This document shows positions 24,733 to 32,031 of a stretch of DNA of 34,832 nucleotides, one piece after another. Source of the stretch: CBFHND01 sp965657085. GTDB lineage: Bacteria; Pseudomonadota; Alphaproteobacteria; Rhodobacterales; Rhodobacteraceae. Where the stretch lies: contig CBFHND010000031.1 of assembly GCA_965657085.1 (NCBI GenBank), positions 1-34,832 of the forward strand, in the 5' to 3' direction. Position numbers and translations under genes: made by a program. Numbering within the stretch: position 1 is the stretch's first letter; each line of letters begins with the position of its first letter. Below the pieces are notes generated by a model. It searched no databases and was not told the origin of the DNA. It saw only the letters and a program-made list of their open reading frames with translations.

Positions 24733-25368
24733 ATGATCGTCTCGGACACCTATAAATTCGTCTTTGTTGAAGTCCCCAAGACCGCCAGCACCTCCATCCG
24801 CAACATGTTGTTGCCGCTGGACACGCCCGGCCATGGCTTTCGCAAACATGCCGCGGCCGCACGGGCGGCGAACGCGATGGGGCGCGACCGCTGGGACAGC
24901 TATCACAGCTTTGCGGTGCTGCGGTCGCCGCATGACTGGCTGTTTTCGTGGTATAAATTCTGGCGCGGTCAGGTGATCACCAAGAATCTGGATGAAAGTG
25001 ACCCCAAATTTGTGGGCGACGAGGATTTCGATTCTTTCGTGTTCAATGCCATCAAGAACCCCGAAGCGGGCCGCTATACCAAGATCGGAGACCAGGAACG
25101 CAAGGTCATTGACCCCAACACGGGCGAATTGCTGGTGAAAGAGCTGATCTGCTATGAGACCCTTGCGCAGGATCTGGACGTGATCAAGGCGCGGCTGGCC
25201 CTGCCGCCGACCGATCCGCTGCCGCAGTTGAACCGCTCGAAGTTCAAGCCTGAAAAGACCGGCATGTCGAACAAGAGCCGCAAGATGATCGCGCGCAAAT
25301 GGGCCAGGGACATGGAGCTTTATGAAGAGGCGCAACGCCAGAGCGCGGCCCGGGCCGCCGAAGGATGA
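24733..25368 (+). CDS. Sulfotransferase-family protein
   Basis: This 211-residue protein has the PAPS-binding plan of P-loop sulfotransferases: VEVPKTASTSIRNML (residues 12-26) as the 5'-phosphosulfate loop and SFAVLRSPHDWLFSWYKFW (59-77) as the 3'-phosphate region. ATG at 24733 follows the fcl stop by 11 nt and has GAGGG eight nt upstream; the TTG at 24718 overlapping the fcl stop is less likely. Placement straight after GDP-fucose synthase suggests it sulfates a fucose or a neighbouring sugar of the capsule; this is inference. The protein is short for the family and has no membrane segment. Confidence 0.8.
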   Translation: MIVSDTYKFVFVEVPKTASTSIRNMLLPLDTPGHGFRKHAAAARAANAMGRDRWDSYHSFAVLRSPHDWLFSWYKFWRGQVITKNLDESDPKFVGDEDFDSFVFNAIKNPEAGRYTKIGDQERKVIDPNTGELLVKELICYETLAQDLDVIKARLALPPTDPLPQLNRSKFKPEKTGMSNKSRKMIARKWARDMELYEEAQRQSAARAAEG

Positions 25369-25459
25369 GCCGGGGGGCCGCACGAAACAGGCTTGGCCCG
25401 GCCCGAATTGTAGAATGTAATTTCAAGGACGCCCGCACCCGGGTCGAAAGGACACCAAA

Positions 25460-26239
25460 ATGACAGACGCAACGCCCGCAAAGATCGAGATCGAGGTGCC
25501 GCCCACCGAATACGACGGCCCCAGCATCATCTTCTGGACCCTGCACAAGGCGGGCAGCCGCTATTTCTATTCGGTGATCAAGAAGATGGCGCGCAGCGCG
25601 GGTGCGCCCATGCTGAACATCGCCGCGGAATATTTCCAGGCCGGTGAAAAGGTCGAACTGACGCCCGAGGCGATCACCTACCTGCAGCCCACCGGCTACG
25701 CCTACGGCCCCTTCCGCCAGCCCAACGAGGCCGAGGACATCCCGGACTACGAGGCCTACAAGCGGTTCCTGGTGGTGCGCGATCCCCGCGATATCCTGAC
25801 GTCGTTCTACTTCTCGGCGCGGTTCTCGCACCGCAAACCCGGGCAGGGCGCCGATGAGGAGCGTGAAGAAAACACCGACATGCCGCCCATCGAACAATAC
25901 GTGATCAAGCAGGGCCGCAAGATGCTGCCGCGCTGGCAGGCCTATGCGGACATGATCCGCAAGGACCCCGATCTGCGCCTGTTCAAATACGAGTTCATCA
26001 TCGACAACTTCGAAGAGTGGATGAACCAGGTCTGCGAACACACCGGCCTGCCCGCCAAGCCCGCGATGATCCAGGCGCTGGCCGATGCCCACGTGGCCGA
26101 CGTGCAGGAAGAAGAAGTGACCAAGCACCGCCGCCAGATCCGCCCCGGCGATCACAAGCGCAAGCTGGAGCAGGCCACCATCGACGAGCTGAACGACCTT
26201 TACGGCGACATCATCGAATTGTTCGGCTACGAGAAATAG
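25460..26239 (+). CDS. Sulfotransferase domain protein
   Basis: This 259-residue protein carries IIFWTLHKAGSRYFYSVI (23-40), a P-loop-like 5'-phosphosulfate site in which the usual lysine is kept (HKAGS), and FLVVRDPRDILTSFYFSARF (103-122) for the 3'-phosphate. The C-terminal HRRQIRPGDHKRKL takes the place of the R-K-G-x-x-G-x-W loop of cytosolic sulfotransferases. AAAGGA lies seven nt before the ATG. It is the last gene of the plus-strand operon that begins with the fibre-like gene or fcl, and a clear terminator follows. The 91-bp gap in front contains an AT-rich stretch (AATTGTAGAATGTAATTTC) that may be an internal promoter. Confidence 0.85.
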   Translation: MTDATPAKIEIEVPPTEYDGPSIIFWTLHKAGSRYFYSVIKKMARSAGAPMLNIAAEYFQAGEKVELTPEAITYLQPTGYAYGPFRQPNEAEDIPDYEAYKRFLVVRDPRDILTSFYFSARFSHRKPGQGADEEREENTDMPPIEQYVIKQGRKMLPRWQAYADMIRKDPDLRLFKYEFIIDNFEEWMNQVCEHTGLPAKPAMIQALADAHVADVQEEEVTKHRRQIRPGDHKRKLEQATIDELNDLYGDIIELFGYEK

Positions 26240-26265
26240 GCGGGGACCGTCCCCCCAACACTGAC

Positions 26266-26294
26266 AAGGCCCGCCTGACCGGCGGGCCTTTTGC
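26266..26294 (+). terminator. Rho-independent terminator after the fcl-sulfotransferase operon
   Basis: AAGGCCCGCC (26266-26275) and GGCGGGCCTT (26281-26290) form a perfect 10-bp stem with a 5-nt loop, followed by more T residues, 27 nt after the stop of the last gene. Confidence 0.9.
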
Positions 26295-26326
26295 GTTTGA
26301 AGGCGGGATGACCATCCAGACCTGAA

Positions 26327-26360
26327 TGGCACGGAATCAAGGCCGCAGGCCGCCGTGCCA
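26327..26360 (-). other. Companion hairpin of element B
   Basis: TGGCACGG (26327-26334) pairs with CCGTGCCA (26353-26360) around an 18-nt loop which reads CGGCCTGCGGCCTTGATT on the minus strand. The upstream strand is the end of the distal arm of element B, so the arm can pair with either partner. Confidence 0.6.
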
Positions 26361-26495
26361 GCGCCGGACCGGCCCGATGGGCCGGCGCTTTGGCTGCCGT
26401 CAATCCTTCGTTGAACAGGAAGATGACCTGGCAGCGATAAAGAGGATACGAACGCCCGTTGAATGCGCCGACCCCCGGTCCGGCGCTGGCACGGC
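26352..26495 (-). other. Structured intergenic element, copy B
   Basis: Read on the minus strand, starting 51 nt after the glycosyltransferase stop at 26547. The outer arms are a perfect 21-bp inverted repeat at 26475-26495 and 26352-26372. The inner stem GGGTCGGCGC (26465-26474) with GCGCCGGCCC (26379-26388) pairs at all ten positions with one T-G. The one-sided bulge 26373-26378 is 6 nt. TTTAT is at 26437-26441, 23 and 48 nt from the inner strands. Same plan as copies A and C with unrelated arm sequence. The rest of the 26295-26546 gap has nothing else I recognise. Confidence 0.75.
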
Positions 26496-26546
26496 TACAT
26501 ACCAACGACAGCTTCGTCCCGCATTCCACCGATCGCCGGCACCGCC

Positions 26547-28085
26547 TCAGGCGGTGGCGATGTTCAGCGATTTGACCGCAAAGGCCAGCGTGCGCGGGTC
26601 GTGGCTGTGGGGGGTGGGCATCCTGTCGAGGGCAAAGCTCACATCGATGCCGTCGCTGGCCCGCAGGGTGACGGGCCTGGGCAGGTCCACCTGGAAGCGG
26701 TCAAAGGTTTCCCGAAGCGCCAGGGGCGTGGGCGTGATGGTCTGACCTGCCACCTTCAGGCGCAGTTCACCGGGTTCCAGCCCGCGCGCGACCAGCGACA
26801 GGCCGCGCAGTTCGACATCATGGGCCAGCGGGATGTGCAACGCCGCCTCCTGGGCCACGGCCCAGCGGTGCGTGGCCTCGACCGCCGACCAGCCATCGCC
26901 CAGCAACGGGCGGGCGTTGCCCTGCCCCATGAAGACGTGGATGTCCTTGATCTGCTGTGGCGCGCGGGCCGGATCGGTTTCGGTTTCGGCCTCGAAATCG
27001 CGCCAGGACGCCATCAGGTTGCGGGTCTGTGCATAGGTGTTCAGCGCGTCTTCGTAGGCGTCGCGCCCCTGCTGGTAGGCGGCCATGATGCGGCTGATGT
27101 TGGTCTTGACGCTGGCATGGTCGACCATGGCCGCGCGTGGGGTTTCGCGGATGAAGTCCAGCATCGCGGGGTGGCTTTGCACCCAGTTGCGGTGGCCGTT
27201 TTCGATGGTCAGGCGGGCGGTGGCGGAAATGGCCCGCACCTTGTCCATCTGGTCGCGCAGGTTGCTCGACTGCACGCCCTGGGAAAACAGGATGCCGCTG
27301 TGCCAGTTGTGGATGTATTCGTTGTGGGTGGGCAGATCGTGGGCGATCACCACCATGCCGCGCGCCATCGCCTCGAGAAAGGCATGCCCGATGCCCTCGG
27401 CGTGGCGCGGGGCGATAAAGACGTTGGCATTGTCCATGACGGCGGCAAAGTCGGACTGCTTTTCGAACCAGGCCGAATGGGTCACGGGGCACTCGAACCC
27501 TTCAAGGTCCGCTGCGTCAAAGGGGGTGCCATCGTCGGCGGGCGTGTGCACGTGCAGGTGGCTCAGCTGATCGCCCAACAGGCGACGCACCATCGGCAGG
27601 TTGATGCCCGAGCGGGGCAGGCGCTGCCAGAAAAAGCCGCGCAGCGTGTCCAGGTCCGTAACCGGTTTGACCGACGCGGGGTCGGTGAAATAACGCACCA
27701 GCATGCTTTCGCAGCCAAGGCTGAGCGCGCGCCCGTGCAGGGTGGTGGAAAAGTTCAGGTACCGCGCCTGGCGGTTCATCTGCCAATGGGTGTCGGGCAG
27801 GCCGGCCGAGCCGTCGTACATCTGCACCACGATCACCCGCTTGCCCGCGGCGATGAACAGCGGCGTCAGGAAATCCATCTGGCCGATGACCACATATTCG
27901 CTGTCATCGATCAGCCGGGCCTCGTCCACCGGTTCGGCGGGGTCCACGTAGATGGTTTTGACGTCGAACCCCTGTTCGAAAATCCTCACCAGGAAGTCGA
28001 AGGACCGGGTCTTGCGGTGAAAGACGTGATCGACAAAGAGCAGGCTGGGTTTCTTGCCGGTGCCGGCGCGTTTCTTGGAAAACAT
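26547..28085 (-). CDS. GT4-like glycosyltransferase with C-terminal beta-sandwich-like domain
   Basis: This 512-residue protein has a GT-B plan. The C-terminal Rossmann part shows NVFIAPRHAEGIGHAFLEAM, the E-x7-E-like donor site of family 4, followed by GMVVIAHDLPTHNEYI. After residue ~385 there is a separate ~125-residue domain rich in short beta-like stretches (VELRGLSLVARGLE, LRLKVAGQTITPTP) that may bind carbohydrate. Its ATG overlaps the upstream stop in TGATG, so it is coupled to the preceding glycosyltransferase. It is the last gene of a three-gene minus-strand operon, and element B lies behind it. Sugar specificity is unknown. Confidence 0.85.
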   Translation of the reverse strand: MFSKKRAGTGKKPSLLFVDHVFHRKTRSFDFLVRIFEQGFDVKTIYVDPAEPVDEARLIDDSEYVVIGQMDFLTPLFIAAGKRVIVVQMYDGSAGLPDTHWQMNRQARYLNFSTTLHGRALSLGCESMLVRYFTDPASVKPVTDLDTLRGFFWQRLPRSGINLPMVRRLLGDQLSHLHVHTPADDGTPFDAADLEGFECPVTHSAWFEKQSDFAAVMDNANVFIAPRHAEGIGHAFLEAMARGMVVIAHDLPTHNEYIHNWHSGILFSQGVQSSNLRDQMDKVRAISATARLTIENGHRNWVQSHPAMLDFIRETPRAAMVDHASVKTNISRIMAAYQQGRDAYEDALNTYAQTRNLMASWRDFEAETETDPARAPQQIKDIHVFMGQGNARPLLGDGWSAVEATHRWAVAQEAALHIPLAHDVELRGLSLVARGLEPGELRLKVAGQTITPTPLALRETFDRFQVDLPRPVTLRASDGIDVSFALDRMPTPHSHDPRTLAFAVKSLNIATA

Positions 28086-29284
28086 CAGGCGGCCTCCCCC
28101 TGGATCCAGGCCCGGCAGGACCTGTCCACATCTTCAAGGTAGAACCGGCGCGCGAGGGCCGCCTGTTCACGGATCATGGCGGGGGATTTCTGTGCGAACA
28201 TCACGATCGCATCGGCGAAATCCTCTTCGCTGCCACAGGTGGCACCCGCATTGTAAAGCCGCGCCTGGTCGGAAAAGCCGGTGCCCGACTGGCAGATGGC
28301 CAGCCGCCCGAACATCAGCGCCTCCATCAGCATGGCGGAGCCGCGGTTGGCATAGACATCCTGCGCATAGGGCATCAGCGCCACATGGCTGACCTCGAAC
28401 GAGCGGATGATCTCCGAATAGGGGACCTGCCCCGGCATGATTTCCGCGTTGGGCAGCGAATAGAGCCAGCGCATGTAATCGGTGTGCGCGGCGAAGGTCG
28501 CCTCGGGCGGGCCCTGAATGACAAAGCGCACCTGCGCGGGGTCCAGTTGTTTCAGCACCGCCTCGATGATGGGTTTGAGCCGGAAGAACCCCTTGTCGGG
28601 ACGCGCGGAGCCGCCCGACAGGAAGGTGATGGGGCCATCATCCGACATCGGCAACGGATCGATGCCCGGCGCGAAATAGGGCACGATGTGCACCGGCTGG
28701 CCCAGCCGGCGGCGCAGCAGGTTGCCATAGGTCGGCGTTTCGGCACAGATCGACAGGGGCAGGCGCGCCTCCATCAGCCCCTTGAGCCGGTCGATGACCA
28801 TGGAAAACGCATCCTTGCCGTCCATGTTCAGCGCCGTCATCTCCATCACCGCGATCATCCGCACCAAAAGGCGCGGGCAGGCATCGGGGTGCAGGCCGCC
28901 CACCACATTGGCCAGCGACAGGACGCTGTAGTGATCGATGCTGGGATACAAAAGCGTGTCCTCGGGGCCGATGTCATGGGCCTGCATGAACCGCGAGAAT
29001 TCCACCGTGGCGGCGGTTTCGCCGTCCAATTTTTGACCAGGCACATGCAGCGGCGTGCGCAGGGCCGGGCGGCGGTCGATCTTGAGCACGTAGTCGTATT
29101 GGAAATCAAAGAAGCGGATGATGCCGTCGTCGCTGCCGTCCTTGGGCAGGGGCAGGTGCCGCGAGGCCACCATATGCACCTCGTCAAAGTGGTGCGACGC
29201 CAGATCGGCAAAGTATTTCAGGGCATTAAGGCTGTGGCCATATTCCATGGCGCAGACCGGATCGATGATGAAAACTCGGGCCAA
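28085..29284 (-). CDS. GT4-like glycosyltransferase
   Basis: This 399-residue protein has GT-B features: a basic GxARPDKGF motif (SGGSARPDKGFFRLKPII) at the start of the second half, then SHVALMPYAQDVYANRGSAMLMEALMFGRLAICQSG, matching the donor-binding half of family 4 enzymes with one glutamate (E in LMEAL) clear. The start is TTG at 29284, with AAGGAAG about seven nt upstream; no ATG lies in a plausible place. It follows the sulfotransferase by 41 nt and is coupled to the next glycosyltransferase. It probably adds a sugar to the capsule repeat. Confidence 0.84.
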   Translation of the reverse strand: MARVFIIDPVCAMEYGHSLNALKYFADLASHHFDEVHMVASRHLPLPKDGSDDGIIRFFDFQYDYVLKIDRRPALRTPLHVPGQKLDGETAATVEFSRFMQAHDIGPEDTLLYPSIDHYSVLSLANVVGGLHPDACPRLLVRMIAVMEMTALNMDGKDAFSMVIDRLKGLMEARLPLSICAETPTYGNLLRRRLGQPVHIVPYFAPGIDPLPMSDDGPITFLSGGSARPDKGFFRLKPIIEAVLKQLDPAQVRFVIQGPPEATFAAHTDYMRWLYSLPNAEIMPGQVPYSEIIRSFEVSHVALMPYAQDVYANRGSAMLMEALMFGRLAICQSGTGFSDQARLYNAGATCGSEEDFADAIVMFAQKSPAMIREQAALARRFYLEDVDRSCRAWIQGEAA

Positions 29285-29325
29285 AGGGTCTTCCTTAAAT
29301 CGTAAAAAGCGTGAGGCACCTTGGA

Positions 29326-30303
29326 TCAGAGGATGCCGCGTCGCGTCAATATCTGCACTGCGGCATAGTGGAGTTGGGCATCAATCTCAACGTGAGATGC
29401 AAGGGCAGTGCGTAATTTATCATCAACCTCCACCGTGACGGGTGGATCGAACCATGTGCCAAGAACATGGGCGCTGTCGGTGACGTTTTCGCGGGGCAGG
29501 GCGTCTGGCACGGGCAGACCCAGTGCAGCAAAGAGCGGGGGCAACGTGTGGGGCCTGTCCAGGAGGCCAAAGGCGGCCATCCCGTCAAGGTGGGCCGTGG
29601 CGCGGGCCAGCACATCGGTGGCAGCGGCCCCGCGCAGCCGGTCGGGGCAGGGGCCGTGATAGCTTTCCCAGGATTTCTGGCCCAGCACGCCCGCCAGTTG
29701 CCGGGTCATGGCATTGTCGAGGCTGGGATGGCCCGCGAGCTCGGGGGCGGCGAAGAAATCGGCGGGTTCCAGCTGGCGGGCCATATCCGTCAGCTTCATG
29801 TTGCGCTGTTGCGCGCGCGCCGCCCCGGGCTGAATCGAGCGCAGGTAGCGGTACATCGACACCAGCCGGTCCACCGGATCGCGCAGCACCGTGACCACCC
29901 GCAGATCGCACGCAGGGATCAGCGCCAGCGACGCGGTGTCGAAATGACCCGAGAAAAACCGCGCCTCGGCCAGGGCGGCCGCAGGCCAGTTGCCCAGCCC
30001 GTTGCGCCGCTCGGCAAAGGCCTTGTCGTTCAGCGCCTGTTCCAGCGCCATGTGCAGGCTGGTGCCGCCGGCCTTGGGAATGTGCTGAAAGACGGTCACG
30101 GGGCGCTTCGGATCGATGGGGGCGCGCAGGGTGCCGGGCGCATGGGTGGCGGCCTGGCGTACAAAGGCATCGCTGCGCATCAGGTGCCGCGCCAGCGCAC
30201 GGGGGCTGTCAAAGCGCCGGTGCCGGGCGATCACCTCGGGCGTCAGGTCCTCTCGCCCCATGACCATGGCAAAGGTGTCGCGCACCGCGTCGTCCGATAT
30301 CAT
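29326..30303 (-). CDS. Sulfotransferase with short DUF4214-like N-terminal module
   Basis: This 325-residue protein belongs to the sulfotransferase family 2 type. The 5'-phosphosulfate loop is FQHIPKAGGTSLHMAL (72-87) and the 3'-phosphate region VVTVLRDPVDRLVSMYRYL (136-154). Residues 8-50 (from RDTFAMVMGRED to MRSDAFVRQ) look like half of a DUF4214 unit, as found in the two RTX proteins of this molecule. ATG at 30303 has GAGGG eight nt upstream. It heads the operon with the two glycosyltransferases at 26547-29284 and is divergent from another sulfotransferase. The likely substrate is a sugar hydroxyl of the same glycan. Confidence 0.87.
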   Translation of the reverse strand: MISDDAVRDTFAMVMGREDLTPEVIARHRRFDSPRALARHLMRSDAFVRQAATHAPGTLRAPIDPKRPVTVFQHIPKAGGTSLHMALEQALNDKAFAERRNGLGNWPAAALAEARFFSGHFDTASLALIPACDLRVVTVLRDPVDRLVSMYRYLRSIQPGAARAQQRNMKLTDMARQLEPADFFAAPELAGHPSLDNAMTRQLAGVLGQKSWESYHGPCPDRLRGAAATDVLARATAHLDGMAAFGLLDRPHTLPPLFAALGLPVPDALPRENVTDSAHVLGTWFDPPVTVEVDDKLRTALASHVEIDAQLHYAAVQILTRRGIL

Positions 30304-30453
30304 TCGCTGATCCCTCTCGGTCCTCTCAGTCGTGTTGTTACGGTCTCAATGTGCGGCACACCATCCCGGATATGGTGCAAACCGCTTGGCGCGCAGGGTC
30401 AGGGCGTCTATTGAGAAGATCAACGGCGAAACATCGCGTATAACGGGCATTTC
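30304..30453. other. Divergent gap between two sulfotransferase genes
   Basis: A 150-bp gap that must supply promoters for both directions. I see no convincing -10/-35 pair. A short GGCGCGCAGGG (30388-30398) recalls similar strings in other gaps of this molecule. Confidence 0.3.
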
Positions 30454-31167
30454 ATGAGCGGCGCTCCAGTCAAAATTTCCTCCCCGGATCAATTTGATCC
30501 CGAGACCATGCAGCTGGTGTTCGTTCATATCCCCAAATCGGGGGGTACGTCCTTTCACGCGGCGCTGAACACGATCTCGGACAACCGGTATCTGCACCTG
30601 GTGCCCGGCCAGAATGACCCCGAGGACATCAACGCGCTCTGGGGCATCGGCGGGCATTTCAACTACGAGACACCGCTGGTGCAGGACACGGAAAAGAACC
30701 GGGTCTACGTGACCCTGTTGCGCAATCCCATCGACCGCTTCGTGTCCTTCTATCACCATGTGCAGGCGCGGCCCTATCACCACCTCAGCAAGGCACATCC
30801 CGAACTGCTGGAGATGGCGCCGCTGGACTTTGCGCGCAAGCTGGTCAGCATCGGCAACCGCGAGATATCGAACCTGCAGTGCAAGATGATCACCGGGCGC
30901 GGCGGCGTGCCGGGCGTGAAGGCGGTGAACCACGCGCGCGCGCAATTCACCATCTGTGCGCCGCTGACCAAGCAGGACCGGATCATCGCGTGGCTGGCCC
31001 GTGCCGCGGGGGTCGAGGCCCCGGCCACGCAGCGGCTGAACACGTCGAAGGCGCAGAAACCCGTGGAACTGGATGCGGTCACCCGCGCCTATATCGAAGG
31101 TCTGAATGCCGATGACATGGTGCTGTTCAGACGCGCCAGCGCGCCGGACTGGGACAGCCTGGGCTGA
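30454..31167 (+). CDS. Sulfotransferase family 2-like protein
   Basis: This 237-residue protein shows VFVHIPKSGGTSFHAAL (22-38) as the PAPS 5'-phosphosulfate loop and VYVTLLRNPIDRFVSFYHHV (84-103) as the 3'-phosphate region, both close to the family pattern. It resembles the divergent sulfotransferase at 29326-30303 in these motifs but lacks the N-terminal module. The ATG at 30454 has only a weak ribosome site. It is a single-gene unit that ends three bases before the Doc-like gene on the other strand. PAPS-dependent sulfation of the polysaccharide is inferred. Confidence 0.86.
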   Translation: MSGAPVKISSPDQFDPETMQLVFVHIPKSGGTSFHAALNTISDNRYLHLVPGQNDPEDINALWGIGGHFNYETPLVQDTEKNRVYVTLLRNPIDRFVSFYHHVQARPYHHLSKAHPELLEMAPLDFARKLVSIGNREISNLQCKMITGRGGVPGVKAVNHARAQFTICAPLTKQDRIIAWLARAAGVEAPATQRLNTSKAQKPVELDAVTRAYIEGLNADDMVLFRRASAPDWDSLG

Positions 31168-31170
31168 TTT

Positions 31171-31518
31171 TCAGTAAACCGGCCCAAGAGTCCGTTCCCT
31201 CAGCCAGAGAACAAGAGCTTCTTGGCTCATCTCATTGTTGACGACCGCAACGACAACATCATCAAAGCGGTCCTTCTCTCTCAGGTCGATGTCGTAGCCG
31301 CTTTGCTGATAAAGCAAAATCGTCAGAAGGAATGCCGTGCGCTTGTTGCCGTCTACAAACCCATGGGATTTGCTGACCCCGTGCAAAAGCGCGGCGCCCT
31401 TGTCCCAGGTTTTTGGATGATACCCGTGATAGGGGCGGCCTATGGCCCCCAGCAGGTTGTCCCAGTTGCTGATACCCGCCGCCTTCATCAAGGCCAAGCT
31501 GATGTGCTTCCAGCGCAT
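31171..31518 (-). CDS. doc: Doc-like (death-on-curing, Fic fold) toxin
   Basis: This 115-residue protein has the Fic-type motif H52-G-F-V-D56-G-N58-K-R60-T in the Doc form, with AALLHGVSKSHGFVDGN around it and a final helix containing EALVLWLRERT. Doc proteins phosphorylate elongation factor Tu and act as plasmid addiction toxins. ATG at 31518 is 26 nt after the stop of the small upstream gene. The open frame runs much further upstream to 31998, but that part overlaps the partner gene and element C and has no family resemblance. The N-terminus is somewhat short compared with phage P1 Doc. Confidence 0.85.
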   Translation of the reverse strand: MRWKHISLALMKAAGISNWDNLLGAIGRPYHGYHPKTWDKGAALLHGVSKSHGFVDGNKRTAFLLTILLYQQSGYDIDLREKDRFDDVVVAVVNNEMSQEALVLWLRERTLGPVY

Positions 31519-31544
31519 CCGCCGGGGCGATGCGGTAATGACGT

Positions 31545-31721
31545 CTAGCGATTGGCCAACCGCTTGAGCGCGTCCTTGTGCTGATGCGAAGATTGGCTGA
31601 GCAGTCTTGCGGTCTTGCTTTTGACCGTGTGTTGCGAGACTTCGCCAGAGGATTTGCGCACGACCCATTGTCCCGTCTTGGACGAGCGCGCATAGGTTGC
31701 AGTCTGTTTGGGCTTTGGCAT
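31545..31721 (-). CDS. Small basic protein, probable antitoxin partner of the Doc-like toxin
   Basis: This 58-residue, lysine/serine-rich protein (MPKPKQTATYARSSKTGQWV at the start, KDALKRLANR at the end) does not resemble Phd or AbrB-type antitoxins. The pattern of an aromatic strand, TGQWVVRKSSG, and then a helix recalls small DUF2188-like proteins. GAGG lies six nt before the ATG. Its place directly upstream of the Doc-like gene in the same direction makes it the likely antitoxin; no experiment or search supports this here. Confidence 0.6.
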   Translation of the reverse strand: MPKPKQTATYARSSKTGQWVVRKSSGEVSQHTVKSKTARLLSQSSHQHKDALKRLANR

Positions 31722-31841
31722 GTCTGACCTCTTTCGCCTCAAAGATGCGGATTGTGCAAAACAAATTCAAGGAGGTTCTTAACGCGCCGTTCGGTGGGCC
31801 TGCGGCCCTTGAAGCGGTGCCGGTGCAATCTGCGACCAACC

Positions 31842-31869
31842 ACCCGGACTCAAGCCGAAGGCGCCGGGT
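31842..31869 (-). other. Companion hairpin of element C
   Basis: ACCCGG (31842-31847) pairs with CCGGGT (31864-31869) around a 16-nt loop reading CGCCTTCGGCTTGAGT on the minus strand, with an inner GCC-TTC-GGC pairing. It overlaps the end of the distal arm of element C, as in copies A and B. Confidence 0.55.
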
Positions 31870-32000
31870 GATCGGCGGCCCGTCCCACGGGTCGGCGATA
31901 GGGCGCCGCCCGCGCGCTGAATGGGCGTCCGAGGACTGTTGCAGCCATAAAGCGCGCCGCTCCGGCCTTTGATCGCCAACCCCCGGGCCGCCGATCACCC
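31866..32000 (-). other. Structured intergenic element, copy C
   Basis: Read on the minus strand, starting 31 nt after the manC stop. The outer arms are a perfect 17-bp inverted repeat, 31984-32000 with 31866-31882. The inner stem GGGTTGGCGA (31973-31982) with TCGCCGACCC (31889-31898) pairs at all ten positions with one T-G. The one-sided bulge 31883-31888 is 6 nt. TTTAT is at 31947-31951, 21 and 48 nt from the inner strands. At the tenth position of the inner stem this copy has A-T where A and B have C-G, a compensating change. Confidence 0.72.
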
Positions 32001-32031
32001 ACCTTGCGTCTGCGCGTGCCGGTCCCCCGGT

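Larger units (their letters stand above)
31722..32031. other. Intergenic region between manC end and the toxin-antitoxin pair
   Basis: This 310-bp gap contains structured element C (31866-32000) and its companion hairpin (31842-31869). The AT-rich part at 31741-31781 (GATTGTGCAAAACAAATTC) lies just upstream of the antitoxin start on the minus strand and is its likely promoter zone. Nothing else is recognisable. Confidence 0.45.

Noticed and set aside
26352..26495. Element B as the end remnants of an insertion sequence
   Set aside because: No transposase fragment or target-site duplication is seen, and the two other copies have different arms with the same inner plan, which terminal inverted repeats of one IS would not show.
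26227..26529. 100-codon minus-strand open frame over element B
   Set aside because: No ribosome site or recognisable domain, and it coincides with the inverted-repeat element.
3276..30398. Recurring short GC-rich string GGCGCGCAGG in several gaps (3278, 6401, 10376, 30388)
   Set aside because: Too short and too GC-rich to call a repeat family; part of it is explained by the companion hairpins.
31171..31998. 275-codon version of the Doc-like gene
   Set aside because: The extra N-terminal part overlaps the small partner gene and element C and has no family resemblance; ATG at 31518 gives a Doc-sized protein.
6417..32000. Structured elements as integron attC sites
   Set aside because: They have covarying arms and bulges, but no RYYYAAC/GTTRRRY boxes at the ends and no integrase gene in the window.
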